The notes under the pieces were generated by a model. That model saw only the letters and a program-made list of their open reading frames with translations. It was not told where the DNA came from and searched no databases. The translations under genes were made by a program, and so were the position numbers. Of a DNA stretch of 38,896 bases, positions 16,398-23,226 are shown piece by piece. How positions within the stretch are numbered: position 1 is the stretch's first letter; the number at the start of each line of letters is the position of its first letter. Source of the stretch: an uncultured Clostridia bacterium (GTDB lineage: Bacteria; Bacillota; Clostridia; Oscillospirales; Butyricicoccaceae); NCBI GenBank assembly GCA_945872165.1, contig CAMBYS010000002.1, forward strand, positions 1-38,896, given 5' to 3'.

Positions 16398-16489
16398 GAC
16401 CTAAACCTCCTGACCGGGAAGAATTTGTTCTGCTTCCAGCGTATGATGGAACAGGGGAAAAGGTGCATGTCGAAAGGAATGGAAGCATT

Positions 16490-18205
16490 ATGAAAATGAG
16501 CAGCATGCTCGGCGCCCGCTTTAAGGAGACTCCGGCGGACTGCCAGCTGGACAGCCATAAGCTCATGGTGCGCGGCGGCTATATGAAGCAGCTGACCACC
16601 GGTATTTATTCGCTGTATATGCCGGCAAAGCGCATCACCAAGAAAATTGAGAATATTATCCGTGAGGAAATGGATAAGATTGACGGACAGGAAGTCATGT
16701 TCCCGGTGGTTATGCCTGCAGCTCTGTGGCAGGAATCCGGCCGGTATGAGTCCATCGGCAGTGAAATGGCCCGCTTTAAGGACAGAAGCGGTCAGCCGGT
16801 GGTTCTGGGCATGACCCATGAGGAAGCTGCGGTACATCTGGCACGGGGTACTGCCCAGTCCTATTCCCAGTATCCGTTCATGATTTATCAGATCCAGACC
16901 AAGTTCCGTGATGAGCCCCGTGCCCGTGGCGGTCTGATCCGTGTCCGTGAATTTACCATGAAGGATGCCTATTCCTTCCATACCTCCCAGGAGGATCTGG
17001 AAGCATATTATGAGAAGTGCTATCAGGCATATGAAAATATTTACCGCCGTGCCGGCATTCCGGAGGTTGTGGCAGTCAAGTCTGACTCCGGTATGATGGG
17101 CGGCAGCGTATCCCATGAATTTATGCTGCTGACCGACTGCGGCGAGGATACCATTGTGCTGTGTGACTGCGGCTACCGTTCCAACATGGAAGCAGCAGAC
17201 TGCATCGTGGAAGCACCGGAAACTGTGGAAGCACCGCTGGAGAAGGTGTTTACGCCGGAAACCAAGACTATCGAAGCAGTATGTGAATACCTGCATGCAC
17301 CGGCAAATGCTTCCTGCAAGGCAGTTGTATATCAGAAGAATATGACCGATCAGTATGTGGTTGCATTCATCCGCGGTGATCTGGAGGTCAATGAGACCAA
17401 GCTGCGCAATTTCCTGGGTGAGGAAATCCATCCGGCAGAAATTACGCTGGAAAGCGGTATTGTAGCAGGCTTTATCGGTCCGGTTGGCCTGCCGGAGGGC
17501 GTGGACTATGTGATTGACAAGTCTGTGGCTGCCCTGAACAGCTCAGTCTGCGGTGCCAACGAGGAAAATTATCATTACACCGGCTATAATGTCAAGCGTG
17601 ATACGCCGGATGCAAAGATTGCAGATTTTGCCAAGACTTATGAGGGTGCCATCTGCCCGGTATGCGGCAAGCCCCATATCCGTGTCAGCCGCGGCATTGA
17701 GGTAGGCAACATCTTCCAGCTGGGCACCAAGTATACCAAGTCCATGGAAATGACCTATATCGGTCAGGATGGCAAGCCTCATTATCCGATCATGGGCTGC
17801 TATGGCATTGGTGTCGGCCGTCTGTGCGCATCGGTATGCGAGGTAAAGCATGATGATTATGGTCCGATCTGGCCCATGTCGATTGCACCCTGGCAGGTAC
17901 ACATCTGTGCCATCAAGGCAACCGATCCGCAGGTGCGTGAGACCGCAGATATGCTGTACGATCAGCTGCAGAAGGCCGGTGTGGAAGTCATTTATGATGA
18001 CCGCAAGGTAAGTGCAGGCAATATGTTCTCGGATGCCGACCTGCTGGGCGTACCGGTACGTGTGATTGTCAGCCCCAAGACCGTCAAGCGCGGTGCCGTA
18101 GAGGTTTCCAAGCGGGACAAGTCTCTGCGTGAGGATGTGGCACCGGAAGAGGCTGCTGCATACGTAGAAAAGCTGGTACAGGCTATGCTGGACGAGCTGA
18201 AGTAA
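16490..18205 (+). CDS. proS: Prolyl-tRNA synthetase, bacterial type with editing insert
   Basis: 571 residues from ATG 16490, with AAAGGA about 10 bases upstream; the track's GTG start at 16463 is less likely. It charges tRNA-Pro. Motif 2 region is FRDEPRARGGLIRVREFTMK, followed by KDAYSFH. SDSGMMGGSVSHEFM and the motif 3 region MGCYGIGVGRL are typical of bacterial ProRS. The residues between motifs 2 and 3 (about 220-390) form the INS editing domain, consistent with full length (E. coli 572). A C-terminal anticodon-binding domain follows (IAPWQVHICAIK). A hairpin with T-run lies 24 bases after the stop. It has no T-box, unlike thrS. Confidence 0.96.
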   Translation: MKMSSMLGARFKETPADCQLDSHKLMVRGGYMKQLTTGIYSLYMPAKRITKKIENIIREEMDKIDGQEVMFPVVMPAALWQESGRYESIGSEMARFKDRSGQPVVLGMTHEEAAVHLARGTAQSYSQYPFMIYQIQTKFRDEPRARGGLIRVREFTMKDAYSFHTSQEDLEAYYEKCYQAYENIYRRAGIPEVVAVKSDSGMMGGSVSHEFMLLTDCGEDTIVLCDCGYRSNMEAADCIVEAPETVEAPLEKVFTPETKTIEAVCEYLHAPANASCKAVVYQKNMTDQYVVAFIRGDLEVNETKLRNFLGEEIHPAEITLESGIVAGFIGPVGLPEGVDYVIDKSVAALNSSVCGANEENYHYTGYNVKRDTPDAKIADFAKTYEGAICPVCGKPHIRVSRGIEVGNIFQLGTKYTKSMEMTYIGQDGKPHYPIMGCYGIGVGRLCASVCEVKHDDYGPIWPMSIAPWQVHICAIKATDPQVRETADMLYDQLQKAGVEVIYDDRKVSAGNMFSDADLLGVPVRVIVSPKTVKRGAVEVSKRDKSLREDVAPEEAAAYVEKLVQAMLDELK

Positions 18206-18228
18206 ACAGATAAAATAAGGCTTCAAGG

Positions 18229-18268
18229 GCACGCTGTGAGGAAGAACATTGCTTACAGCGTGCTTTTT
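18229..18268 (+). terminator. Terminator-like hairpin after proS
   Basis: Perfect 9-bp arms GCACGCTGT / ACAGCGTGC with a 17-base loop, followed by TTTTTG. It lies only 22 bases before the mscS start, so it may act as an attenuator between the two genes. Confidence 0.8.
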
Positions 18269-18289
18269 GTCTCAGGAGAGGAGATTCAG

Positions 18290-19228
18290 ATGGTTTGGAA
18301 ATTAGTACAGGGCTCCGGTGTCGTGACCACGGATGATGCGGTAGAGGTCACCAATGATGCCACCGCCACAGCAATTGAAAGTGTTCAGACAGTCACCAGC
18401 TTTTTTCATCTGCCAACCTGGTTCGGACGGCTGCTCTTTATTCTGATTGCGGTTTTCGTTATGCTGATGGCGGTCAAGCTGGTCAATAAGGCATTCCGGC
18501 ACACCGTAGATACCATGACAGCGGCGGGCAATACCAATGTGACGCTGATTTCATTTGCCCGGTATATTGTGCTGGCAGTTGTATATTTTATCGGCGGCGT
18601 AGTGATCGTCTCCAGCATACCGGGGGCATCGGATTCCCTGGCTGCAATATTGGCATCCGGCGGCATTGTAGCGGTTATTGTAGGCTTTGCTGCCCAGGAA
18701 ACCCTGGGCAATGTGGCTGGCGGCGTGATGATTCTGTTTTTTCAGCCCTTTGTCATTGGGGATTTTGTACGGTATAACGATGTATCCGGCACCATTGAGG
18801 AGATCACACTGCGGCATACCGTCATCCGTACCCCTCAGAACAAGCGTATCATCATCCCTAACGGCACCATCAACGGCAGTGTACTGGAAAATGCCAACTA
18901 TGGTGACAGCCGAATTTGTGAATTTTTTAACGTAAGCATTACCTATGAAAGTGACATGGAAAAGGCCATCGACATCCTGCGGGATGAGGTTATACGCAAT
19001 CCGCTGCATTTGGATGTCCGGACACCGGAAACTGCATCCACAGAGCCGGAAGTGAAGGTTGAAGTGGTAGAACTTGCAGATTCTGCAATTATTATTCGTG
19101 CATGGCTGTGGGCGGAAAACCAGACAAATGCCATGGAATTGAAATTCGCCCTCAATCGCTCGGTGAAAAAACGGTTTGACGCAGAAGGCATTGAATTTGC
19201 GTATCCGCATCTGACAATCGTCAAATAA
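18290..19228 (+). CDS. Small-conductance mechanosensitive channel (MscS family)
   Basis: 312 residues from ATG 18290 after AGGAGAGGAG. The track's GTG start at 18236 would be inside the upstream terminator stem. Three membrane segments (about 47-64, 90-110 and 117-150) precede a soluble beta domain. TM3 is the pore-lining helix, with Gly/Ala packing in VAVIVGFAAQETLGNVAGG and the turn PFVIGDFVRY that defines MscS. The channel opens under membrane tension to release solutes during osmotic downshock. The family is clear; no separate promoter fits between the upstream hairpin and this gene, so expression probably depends on readthrough from proS or a promoter inside proS. Confidence 0.93.
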   Translation: MVWKLVQGSGVVTTDDAVEVTNDATATAIESVQTVTSFFHLPTWFGRLLFILIAVFVMLMAVKLVNKAFRHTVDTMTAAGNTNVTLISFARYIVLAVVYFIGGVVIVSSIPGASDSLAAILASGGIVAVIVGFAAQETLGNVAGGVMILFFQPFVIGDFVRYNDVSGTIEEITLRHTVIRTPQNKRIIIPNGTINGSVLENANYGDSRICEFFNVSITYESDMEKAIDILRDEVIRNPLHLDVRTPETASTEPEVKVEVVELADSAIIIRAWLWAENQTNAMELKFALNRSVKKRFDAEGIEFAYPHLTIVK

Positions 19229-19245
19229 AGCATATTTTTCATGAG

Positions 19246-19283
19246 AAACCTGCTTCGGAATGGTACCGGAGCAGGTTTTTTTC
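19246..19283 (+). terminator. Terminator after mscS
   Basis: AACCTGCT / AGCAGGTT with inner CGG/CCG, followed by seven T. A clear intrinsic terminator that separates mscS from the micropeptide operon. Confidence 0.88.
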
Positions 19284-19451
19284 TGCGATATATATGTTTT
19301 TAACTATGGAATGCACACAAATGATTGATAGTCAAAACGTACAAAAAGAAGGACTAGAGGTTGTGTGAATTAAATAACGAAAAGTGGTTAAATTATGTAA
19401 CATGCACAAATAATATGAGCATAAATTGGTTATATTTATGTTTTTTACGTG

Positions 19452-19480
19452 TTGCATGGGATGCGGAAAATGTGTATGAT
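19452..19480 (+). promoter_or_regulatory. Promoter of the micropeptide operon
   Basis: TTGCAT (19452-19457), 17 bases, TATGAT (19475-19480), preceded by an A/T-rich stretch of about 150 bases that could act as an UP element. Start near 19487. Confidence 0.7.
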
Positions 19481-19486
19481 ATAGCC

Positions 19487-19678
19487 AAGCTGAAGGAAAG
19501 AAATCCGAAAGCCCCATACGGCAAAGTCGTATGAAGCCGTTCCGAAGAAAAAATCCGGTATCCGGACTTCGGAACCCTGCCGAAGAAGGTTTGACAAAAT
19601 CAGATGCGGAACAGAAGCTCCGCAGCACAGAGCATTTCGCCAATCCTACTTCGTGAATTTTTTGGAGGTGAATCTATC
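19487..19678 (+). ncRNA. Structured 5' leader of the micropeptide operon
   Basis: About 190 nt without an ORF between promoter and the first micropeptide. Three perfect hairpins follow each other: CATACG/CGTATG (19515-19533), a long one GTTCCGAAG/CTTCGGAAC with an inner TCCGG/CCGGA stem (19539-19575), and TGCGGA/TCCGCA (19605-19624). Together they look like a folded regulatory RNA. I cannot match it to a known riboswitch class. The last hairpin ends about 37 bases before the GGAGG of the first ORF, so control of translation or stability is possible. Confidence 0.5.
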
Positions 19679-19771
19679 ATGTTCCAGTGGTTAGATGCAA
19701 TGGCAAAGGCCCGTGAGCTGCAGCTGAGCAATGAAAAGATCACATCGGTTGTACGTGCGGCAAAGCACTGA
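19679..19771 (+). CDS. Micropeptide 1 of tandem family (30 aa)
   Basis: A 30-residue ORF too short for the track, led by TTGGAGG nine bases upstream. It starts MFQWLDAMAKAREL and ends in a basic tail (RAAKH). It shares with ORFs 2-5 the positions M1, F2, A11-R12, L16, E19, I21 and V24, so it is a diverged paralogue in a family with shared length and layout. A single amphipathic, positively charged helix is predicted by eye. There is no signal peptide, double-glycine leader or transmembrane-length segment. No known family is recognised; a conserved ribosome site and framing argue that it is translated. Confidence 0.75.
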   Translation: MFQWLDAMAKARELQLSNEKITSVVRAAKH

Positions 19772-19813
19772 GACCAGAAAGACAGTTACGGATTATGTTT
19801 GGAGGGATGAACC

Positions 19814-19912
19814 ATGTTTAACTGGTTTAACAGCCTGGCACAGGCAAGAATGATGGAGCTTAACAACGAGAAGATTGGTTGCGTGGTCCGTCAGAAGAAA
19901 AACAGAGTATAA
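19814..19912 (+). CDS. Micropeptide 2 of tandem family (32 aa)
   Basis: A 32-residue ORF behind TTGGAGGG. It begins MFNWFNSLAQARMMEL and has a strongly basic end (RQKKNRV). Aromatic residues at 2, 4 and 5 and the invariant A11-R12, E19-K20-I21 and V24-V25-R26 place it with micropeptide 1. The reading frame is conserved although the nucleotide sequence differs widely from ORFs 3-5, which points to selection on the peptide. The function is unknown. Confidence 0.75.
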   Translation: MFNWFNSLAQARMMELNNEKIGCVVRQKKNRV

Positions 19913-19956
19913 GTATAGATGACAGATAGATGCATCATTTGAAAGGAGAACACACC

Positions 19957-20049
19957 ATGTTTGGTTATATGCGTCAGCTTGTTAAGGCACGTGAGCAGCA
20001 GCTGAGCCAGGAAATGATCCGCTGCGTTGCACATCGCGCAAGACATTAA
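19957..20049 (+). CDS. Micropeptide 3 of tandem family (30 aa)
   Basis: A 30-residue ORF behind AAAGGAGAACACACC, first unit of the ~150 bp tandem repeat. It begins MFGYMRQLVKAREQQLSQE and ends with a His/Arg-rich tail. It differs from micropeptide 4 only at residues 20 (Met versus Lys) and 22 (Arg versus Ser). The charge is clearly positive (Lys and Arg outnumber Glu). One Cys (C23) is shared with ORFs 2, 4 and 5. The function is unknown. Confidence 0.8.
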   Translation: MFGYMRQLVKAREQQLSQEMIRCVAHRARH

Positions 20050-20104
20050 GTATAGTTTAGAAATCCCATACCTTTATTGTTCCAATATGAGAGGAGAACA
20101 CACC

Positions 20105-20197
20105 ATGTTTGGTTATATGCGTCAGCTTGTTAAGGCACGTGAGCAGCAGCTGAGCCAGGAAAAGATCAGCTGTGTTGCACATCGCGCAAGACATTAA
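20105..20197 (+). CDS. Micropeptide 4 of tandem family (30 aa)
   Basis: Second tandem copy, nearly identical at DNA level to micropeptide 3 through the ribosome site and most of the ORF. Counting residues gives 6 Lys/Arg against 2 Glu, plus 2 His. The hydrophobic positions F2, L8, V9, L16, I21 and V24 could lie on one helix face. This is the best representative of the family consensus. There is no export signal. Confidence 0.8.
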   Translation: MFGYMRQLVKAREQQLSQEKISCVAHRARH

Positions 20198-20256
20198 GCA
20201 TATTTTTACTAGAAATCCCACACCTTTATCGTTTTAATATGAGAGGAGAACACATC

Positions 20257-20349
20257 ATGTTTGGTTTTATGCATCAGCTTGTTAAGGCACGTGAGCAGCA
20301 GCTGAGCCAGGAAAGAATCAGCTGTGTTGCACGCCGCGAGAGACACTAA
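20257..20349 (+). CDS. Micropeptide 5 of tandem family (30 aa)
   Basis: Third tandem copy with conservative changes: F4 for Y4, H5R-type swaps near the start, and a more Arg-rich end (ARRERH). Changes against copies 3 and 4 preserve length, frame, charge and the A11-R12, L16-S17, E19 and I21 core, as expected if the peptide product matters. The ORF-track entry at 20324 begins inside this gene in another frame and is a shadow here. Confidence 0.8.
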   Translation: MFGFMHQLVKAREQQLSQERISCVARRERH

Positions 20350-20407
20350 GCACATTTCGATCATTATAAGAGAACAATTAATCGTTCCAATGAAAGGAGA
20401 ACGACAT

Positions 20408-20545
20408 ATGAAATTTTTTGATAATATTGACAGAACGATGATGCTCGGCATGCTTCTCGGCACGAGAATGCTGAACGGCGAATATGTATCCCGTGCTGAG
20501 TTCAGCGATATGATGGCTGAGCGCCACAAGCATAACCATATCTGA
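20408..20545 (+). CDS. Small ORF 6 of the micropeptide operon (45 aa)
   Basis: A 45-residue ORF behind AAAGGAGAACGACAT, the same ribosome-site sequence as the tandem copies. It begins MKFFDNIDRTMMLGMLLGTR: a Met/Leu-rich hydrophobic helix, then a charged segment with RAEFSDMMAERHKH. It is not a clear paralogue, but the shared leader sequence and co-orientation mark it as part of the unit. The start is set by the ribosome site; the track's 20324 start has none. Confidence 0.75.
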   Translation: MKFFDNIDRTMMLGMLLGTRMLNGEYVSRAEFSDMMAERHKHNHI

Positions 20546-20618
20546 TTGTATTTGCCGGTACAGGTCTGGCAAGCCAACCGCCTGTAAGACGCATAAAGAC
20601 CCGGAAGAAGGGAATGCT

Positions 20619-20714
20619 ATGAAACGAACGAACATGACCCGAATCCGACCCGCAGACCGGCATATCCCTGTGATGCTATATGCACAGGAATTTCCCGGAG
20701 CCAAAGGTCTGTAA
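20619..20714 (+). CDS. Possible small ORF 7 (31 aa)
   Basis: A 31-codon ORF from ATG 20619 with AAGGGAA upstream. The peptide is basic at the start (MKRTNMTRIRPADRH) and does not share the family pattern. It may be a genuine member of the operon or only spacer sequence between ORFs 6 and 8; the weak ribosome site makes it uncertain. Confidence 0.35.
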   Translation: MKRTNMTRIRPADRHIPVMLYAQEFPGAKGL

Positions 20715-20737
20715 TCGTCCGGAAGGAGGACTGCCAT

Positions 20738-20869
20738 ATGAAGGGCAGAGAATTTTTTCGCGGACTTGTCCAGGCAAGACGTGTTGGACTGTCCCATGAA
20801 CGGCTGGCAGAACGGCTGCGAGCAGAAAACTGCGGACAACAAAAAGACGAAAGAAACCACTTAAAATAA
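20738..20869 (+). CDS. Micropeptide 8, longer family member (43 aa)
   Basis: A 43-residue ORF behind GGAAGGAGG, the last gene before the terminator. Its core FFRGLVQARRVGLSHERLAE aligns with the LVKAREQQLSQE core of copies 3-5 when shifted two residues, so it is a distant paralogue. It adds a hydrophilic C-terminal tail rich in Gln, Lys and Asp. The pattern ARxxxLSxExL superficially recalls the start of a helix-turn-helix, but the peptide is too short for a DNA-binding domain alone. Confidence 0.7.
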   Translation: MKGREFFRGLVQARRVGLSHERLAERLRAENCGQQKDERNHLK

Positions 20870-20884
20870 AAGAAATCCCATGAT

Positions 20885-20928
20885 GCGGTATTCCAATGCC
20901 TGGCGGCGGAATACCGCCTTCTTTTTTA
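20885..20928 (+). terminator. Terminator of the micropeptide operon
   Basis: Perfect 10-bp arms GCGGTATTCC / GGAATACCGC with a 13-base loop, then CTTCTTTTTTAT. It ends the unit 15 bases after the last ORF. Confidence 0.93.
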
Positions 20929-20948
20929 TCTGTTTTCCGGAAAACCCA

Positions 20949-20978
20949 TGACAGGGATAGGATGGCTGTGGTATGATG
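20949..20978 (+). promoter_or_regulatory. Promoter of the CPBP/tadA operon
   Basis: ATGACA, 18 bases, TATGAT, about 27 bases before the CPBP start. It gives the CPBP gene a transcript separate from the micropeptides. Confidence 0.55.
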
Positions 20979-21004
20979 GAAAGATAAATAAAGGAGTGAA
21001 CGAG

Positions 21005-21958
21005 ATGCATTGGGAACGAACTGTCCGCCGACAGACCCGCCGCAGTGCGGATATCATCGGTGTGACCATTCTGGCAAGCCTTGCCATCAATTACCTGCTG
21101 TACCCGCTGATGTGGCTTCTGCCGGATTTTGCCGATGGAACGGCAGGCGGTGAGCTGATAGATATCATCCTCTATGTGATTGTATTTGCCATTCCGTTTG
21201 CCCTGGGCAGCAGGCTGTCCGGCATGACAGTACAGGATCTGATGGGGACAAAACGCCCGGAACCGGGCGTGTATTTCATGACCATCGGGCTGGTGCTGGG
21301 CTGGTCGGTTTTGGCAGGCAGCATGGGCCTGGGGATTGAAGGCATTCTCAACCAGTTTGGCCTGACAGAGATTGCAGAGGAATATCAGCTGCCCTCCAGT
21401 CCGGCAGCATTGGCGATACAGTTTCTTGGAACCGCTGTGATTCCGCCGATTGTGGAAGAGCTGTGCTATCGGGGCTTTTATCTGCGCACAGCCGAACGTG
21501 CCATGGGCTCCTGGGCAGCCATTGCCCTGACTTCCATTGCCTTCTGGCTGGCACATTACAGCATTGAGATCATGCCGCTGGCAGTGGGCTTTGGCGTGAT
21601 CGGCGGCTATATCCGGGAACGGTATGGCTCGCTTTTGCCGTCCATGTGCGCACATTTTGCGGTCAATACCGTGTATCTGCTGGTGAATATCAGCTTTGCT
21701 GCAGGCGGGGATCGGATCGGAAGCGTGCTGTCAGCCGGGATCTATTTGCTGGAGCTGCTGCTGGGCGCTGTAGGCGTGGTGCTGTTTGTACGCCGGGGCT
21801 GTTTGAAGGAAATCTGGAACGGCATCTTTGGCAATCCGGCGGATGTGCCGGCGAAGCAATTGGTCTTTGCCGTACTGACCAGTATACCGGCGCTGCTGGT
21901 ACTGCTGCTGTCGATGTATTTCACATCAGGAAATCTGGAGGTGCTGCCGTTACCATGA
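21005..21958 (+). CDS. CPBP family intramembrane metalloprotease
   Basis: 317 residues from ATG 21005 behind AAAGGAG. Eight or so membrane segments enclose the conserved CPBP (Abi/Rce1-like) motifs: EELCYR (E151, E152, R156), FWLAH (H184) and HFAVN (H217, N221). These are the glutamate and histidine residues proposed to hold the metal. Members act as membrane proteases or chaperones; some give self-immunity to bacteriocins or mature peptides. The substrate here is unknown. The gene follows the micropeptide operon on the same strand but behind a terminator and its own promoter, so a functional link is only suggestive. Its stop overlaps the tadA start (ATGA). Confidence 0.9.
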   Translation: MHWERTVRRQTRRSADIIGVTILASLAINYLLYPLMWLLPDFADGTAGGELIDIILYVIVFAIPFALGSRLSGMTVQDLMGTKRPEPGVYFMTIGLVLGWSVLAGSMGLGIEGILNQFGLTEIAEEYQLPSSPAALAIQFLGTAVIPPIVEELCYRGFYLRTAERAMGSWAAIALTSIAFWLAHYSIEIMPLAVGFGVIGGYIRERYGSLLPSMCAHFAVNTVYLLVNISFAAGGDRIGSVLSAGIYLLELLLGAVGVVLFVRRGCLKEIWNGIFGNPADVPAKQLVFAVLTSIPALLVLLLSMYFTSGNLEVLPLP

Positions 21959-22491
21959 TGACAGAACAGGAAAAATTTATGAAGGCTGCCCTGCGGCTGG
22001 CAAAAAAGTCCGCGGAGGAAGGTGAAGTGCCGGTGGGCTGTGTGATTGTCTGCGATGGAAAAATCGTAGGCCGTGGCCGCAACCGCCGGGAGACAAAAAA
22101 AACAGCCCTTTCCCATGCGGAAATTGAAGCAATCGGAAAGGCCTGCAAAAAGCTTGGGGGCTGGCGGCTGCACCGCTGTGATTTGTATGTGACACTGGAG
22201 CCCTGTCCCATGTGTGCCGGTGCAATTATTAATGCCCGCATCAAAACGGTATATTATGGCGCAGATGACCCGAAGGCAGGGTCCTGTGGCAGCCTGATCA
22301 ATCTGTTTGATGTGGCATACAACCACAAGCCGGAGATTGTCCGGGGCGTGCTGCAGGAGGAATGCTCCGGCACACTGACGGAGTTTTTCCGGGAACTGCG
22401 CAAAAAACGCAAGGAACAGCGCAGACTGCTGCGGGAGCAGCAGGAAGCCATGCAGCCGGAGTCTGAGCTGTGTGAAATGAAAAAGCCATGA
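21955..22491 (+). CDS. tadA: tRNA-specific adenosine deaminase
   Basis: 178 residues starting MMTEQEKFM, overlapping the CPBP stop by 4 nt; the track's start at 21646 is an out-of-frame extension through the CPBP gene. The zinc deaminase motifs are HAE (H54, E56) and PCPMCAGA (C84, C87). The enzyme converts A34 to inosine in tRNA-Arg(ACG), allowing one tRNA to read several Arg codons. The usual length is about 150-170 residues; the last 25 residues form a charged tail rich in Arg/Gln. The terminator overlaps the stop codon. Confidence 0.95.
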   Translation: MMTEQEKFMKAALRLAKKSAEEGEVPVGCVIVCDGKIVGRGRNRRETKKTALSHAEIEAIGKACKKLGGWRLHRCDLYVTLEPCPMCAGAIINARIKTVYYGADDPKAGSCGSLINLFDVAYNHKPEIVRGVLQEECSGTLTEFFRELRKKRKEQRRLLREQQEAMQPESELCEMKKP

Positions 22492-22511
22492 CCATTGGTC
22501 ATGGCTTTTCG
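22480..22511. terminator. Bidirectional terminator between tadA and the convergent membrane protein gene
   Basis: GAAAAGCCATGACC / GGTCATGGCTTTTC, a perfect 14-bp stem with an ATT loop, ends in T/A runs on both sides. It contains the tadA stop codon. Confidence 0.9.
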
Positions 22512-22517
22512 TCTGTT

Positions 22518-22811
22518 TTACTGCATGATGACACCGCAGACAATGGCACCTGCCAGACAGACCACGGAGAGGACAGAAAACAGCAGCTGGCTGCGGAATT
22601 TGCTGTCCGCTTTTTTCTGTGCTTTTTCCACATCCACGGCAATGCCCTTGCCCATCTGCATGGCACGACCGTCACGCCGGGCAACGGAATTTTCATCCAG
22701 TTTATCGGTTTCCACGGTGAGCTTGTTCCAGTCATGAGTCAGGCGGAAATACAGCCCGATGGCGCCGAACACAAGGAAGCCGATCAGGAAAGCAATCATA
22801 ATGGTTTTCAT
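22518..22811 (-). CDS. Small membrane protein, two transmembrane segments
   Basis: 97 residues if started at the second Met (22811), which has GGAGG seven bases upstream; the track's Met two codons earlier is too close to that site. It has hydrophobic helices at about residues 3-22 and 75-97, with a charged loop between them (RRDGRAMQMGKG, KAQKKADSKF). I do not recognise the family. The gene lies downstream of secG behind a terminator-like hairpin, so it may be expressed by readthrough. Confidence 0.75.
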   Translation of the reverse strand: MKTIMIAFLIGFLVFGAIGLYFRLTHDWNKLTVETDKLDENSVARRDGRAMQMGKGIAVDVEKAQKKADSKFRSQLLFSVLSVVCLAGAIVCGVIMQ

Positions 22812-22839
22812 ATACATACCTCCGGAATAAGGGAAACAG

Positions 22840-22868
22840 AAAGCGGATGGAGCATGTCCATCCGCTTT
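22840..22868 (-). terminator. Hairpin after secG
   Basis: Perfect 12-bp stem AAAGCGGATGGA / TCCATCCGCTTT with a 5-base loop, then TTTCTGTTT on the minus strand. A likely but imperfect terminator. Confidence 0.75.
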
Positions 22869-22885
22869 GCGTCATACGTCAGATC

Positions 22886-23119
22886 TCAGCCCAGCAGGAC
22901 GAGAATCAGGGAGTCAACAATAAAGATGACACCAAAAATTTTCGTCAGGTTTGCAAGAATTGCTTCGATACCGGTAGCCTTATTGGAACCAAAGAAGGTT
23001 TCCTGCTGACCGGATACTGCACCGGAAAGACCCTGGCTCGGTGCCTTCTGCAGCAGAATGGTAACGATCAGAAACAGGCATGCAATGACCTGAACAATAG
23101 ACAGAATTGTAACAACCAT
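22886..23119 (-). CDS. secG: Preprotein translocase subunit SecG
   Basis: 77 residues from ATG 23119 (MVVTILSIVQVIAC); GGAGG lies about 11 bases upstream. The track's longer start adds unlikely residues. SecG is a small partner of SecYEG that helps SecA-driven export. It has two membrane helices with the family loop LLQKAPSQGLSGAVSG between them and the conserved FFGSNKATGIE, then the second helix. A promoter lies inside the preceding 41-residue gene. Confidence 0.95.
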   Translation of the reverse strand: MVVTILSIVQVIACLFLIVTILLQKAPSQGLSGAVSGQQETFFGSNKATGIEAILANLTKIFGVIFIVDSLILVLLG

Positions 23120-23197
23120 GAAAAAATCAACCTCCGAAACATGGTAAAACAACGGCAGCGTCACGGTGCCGATTGGATACGATTTGACAATAACGCT

Positions 23198-23226
23198 ATC
23201 ATATCACATGTCGGACAGATTTTCAA
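23198..23226 (-). promoter_or_regulatory. Promoter of secG, overlapping the end of the 41-aa ORF
   Basis: Minus strand TTGAAA (23226-23221), 17 bases, TATGAT (23203-23198). The -35 and spacer lie within the last codons of the upstream small gene. Confidence 0.7.

Larger units (their letters stand above)
19941..20400 (+). repeat. Tandem repeat of ~150 bp units carrying micropeptide ORFs
   Basis: Three units begin near 19941, 20089 and 20241, each with a ribosome site of the form GAGAGGAGAACACA and a 30-codon ORF. The ORF parts are nearly identical; spacers after units 2 and 3 share AGAAATCCCA and CCTTTAT blocks. A fourth copy of the ribosome site precedes ORF 6. This indicates recent local duplication. 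Confidence 0.85.

Noticed and set aside
18236-18289. N-terminal extension of the MscS protein from GTG 18236
   Set aside because: The extension lies inside a perfect terminator stem and has no ribosome site; ATG 18290 has AGGAGAGGAG.
20209-20860. Minus-strand ORFs over the micropeptides
   Set aside because: They lack ribosome sites and run across the terminator-bounded plus-strand unit; the plus frames have strong sites.
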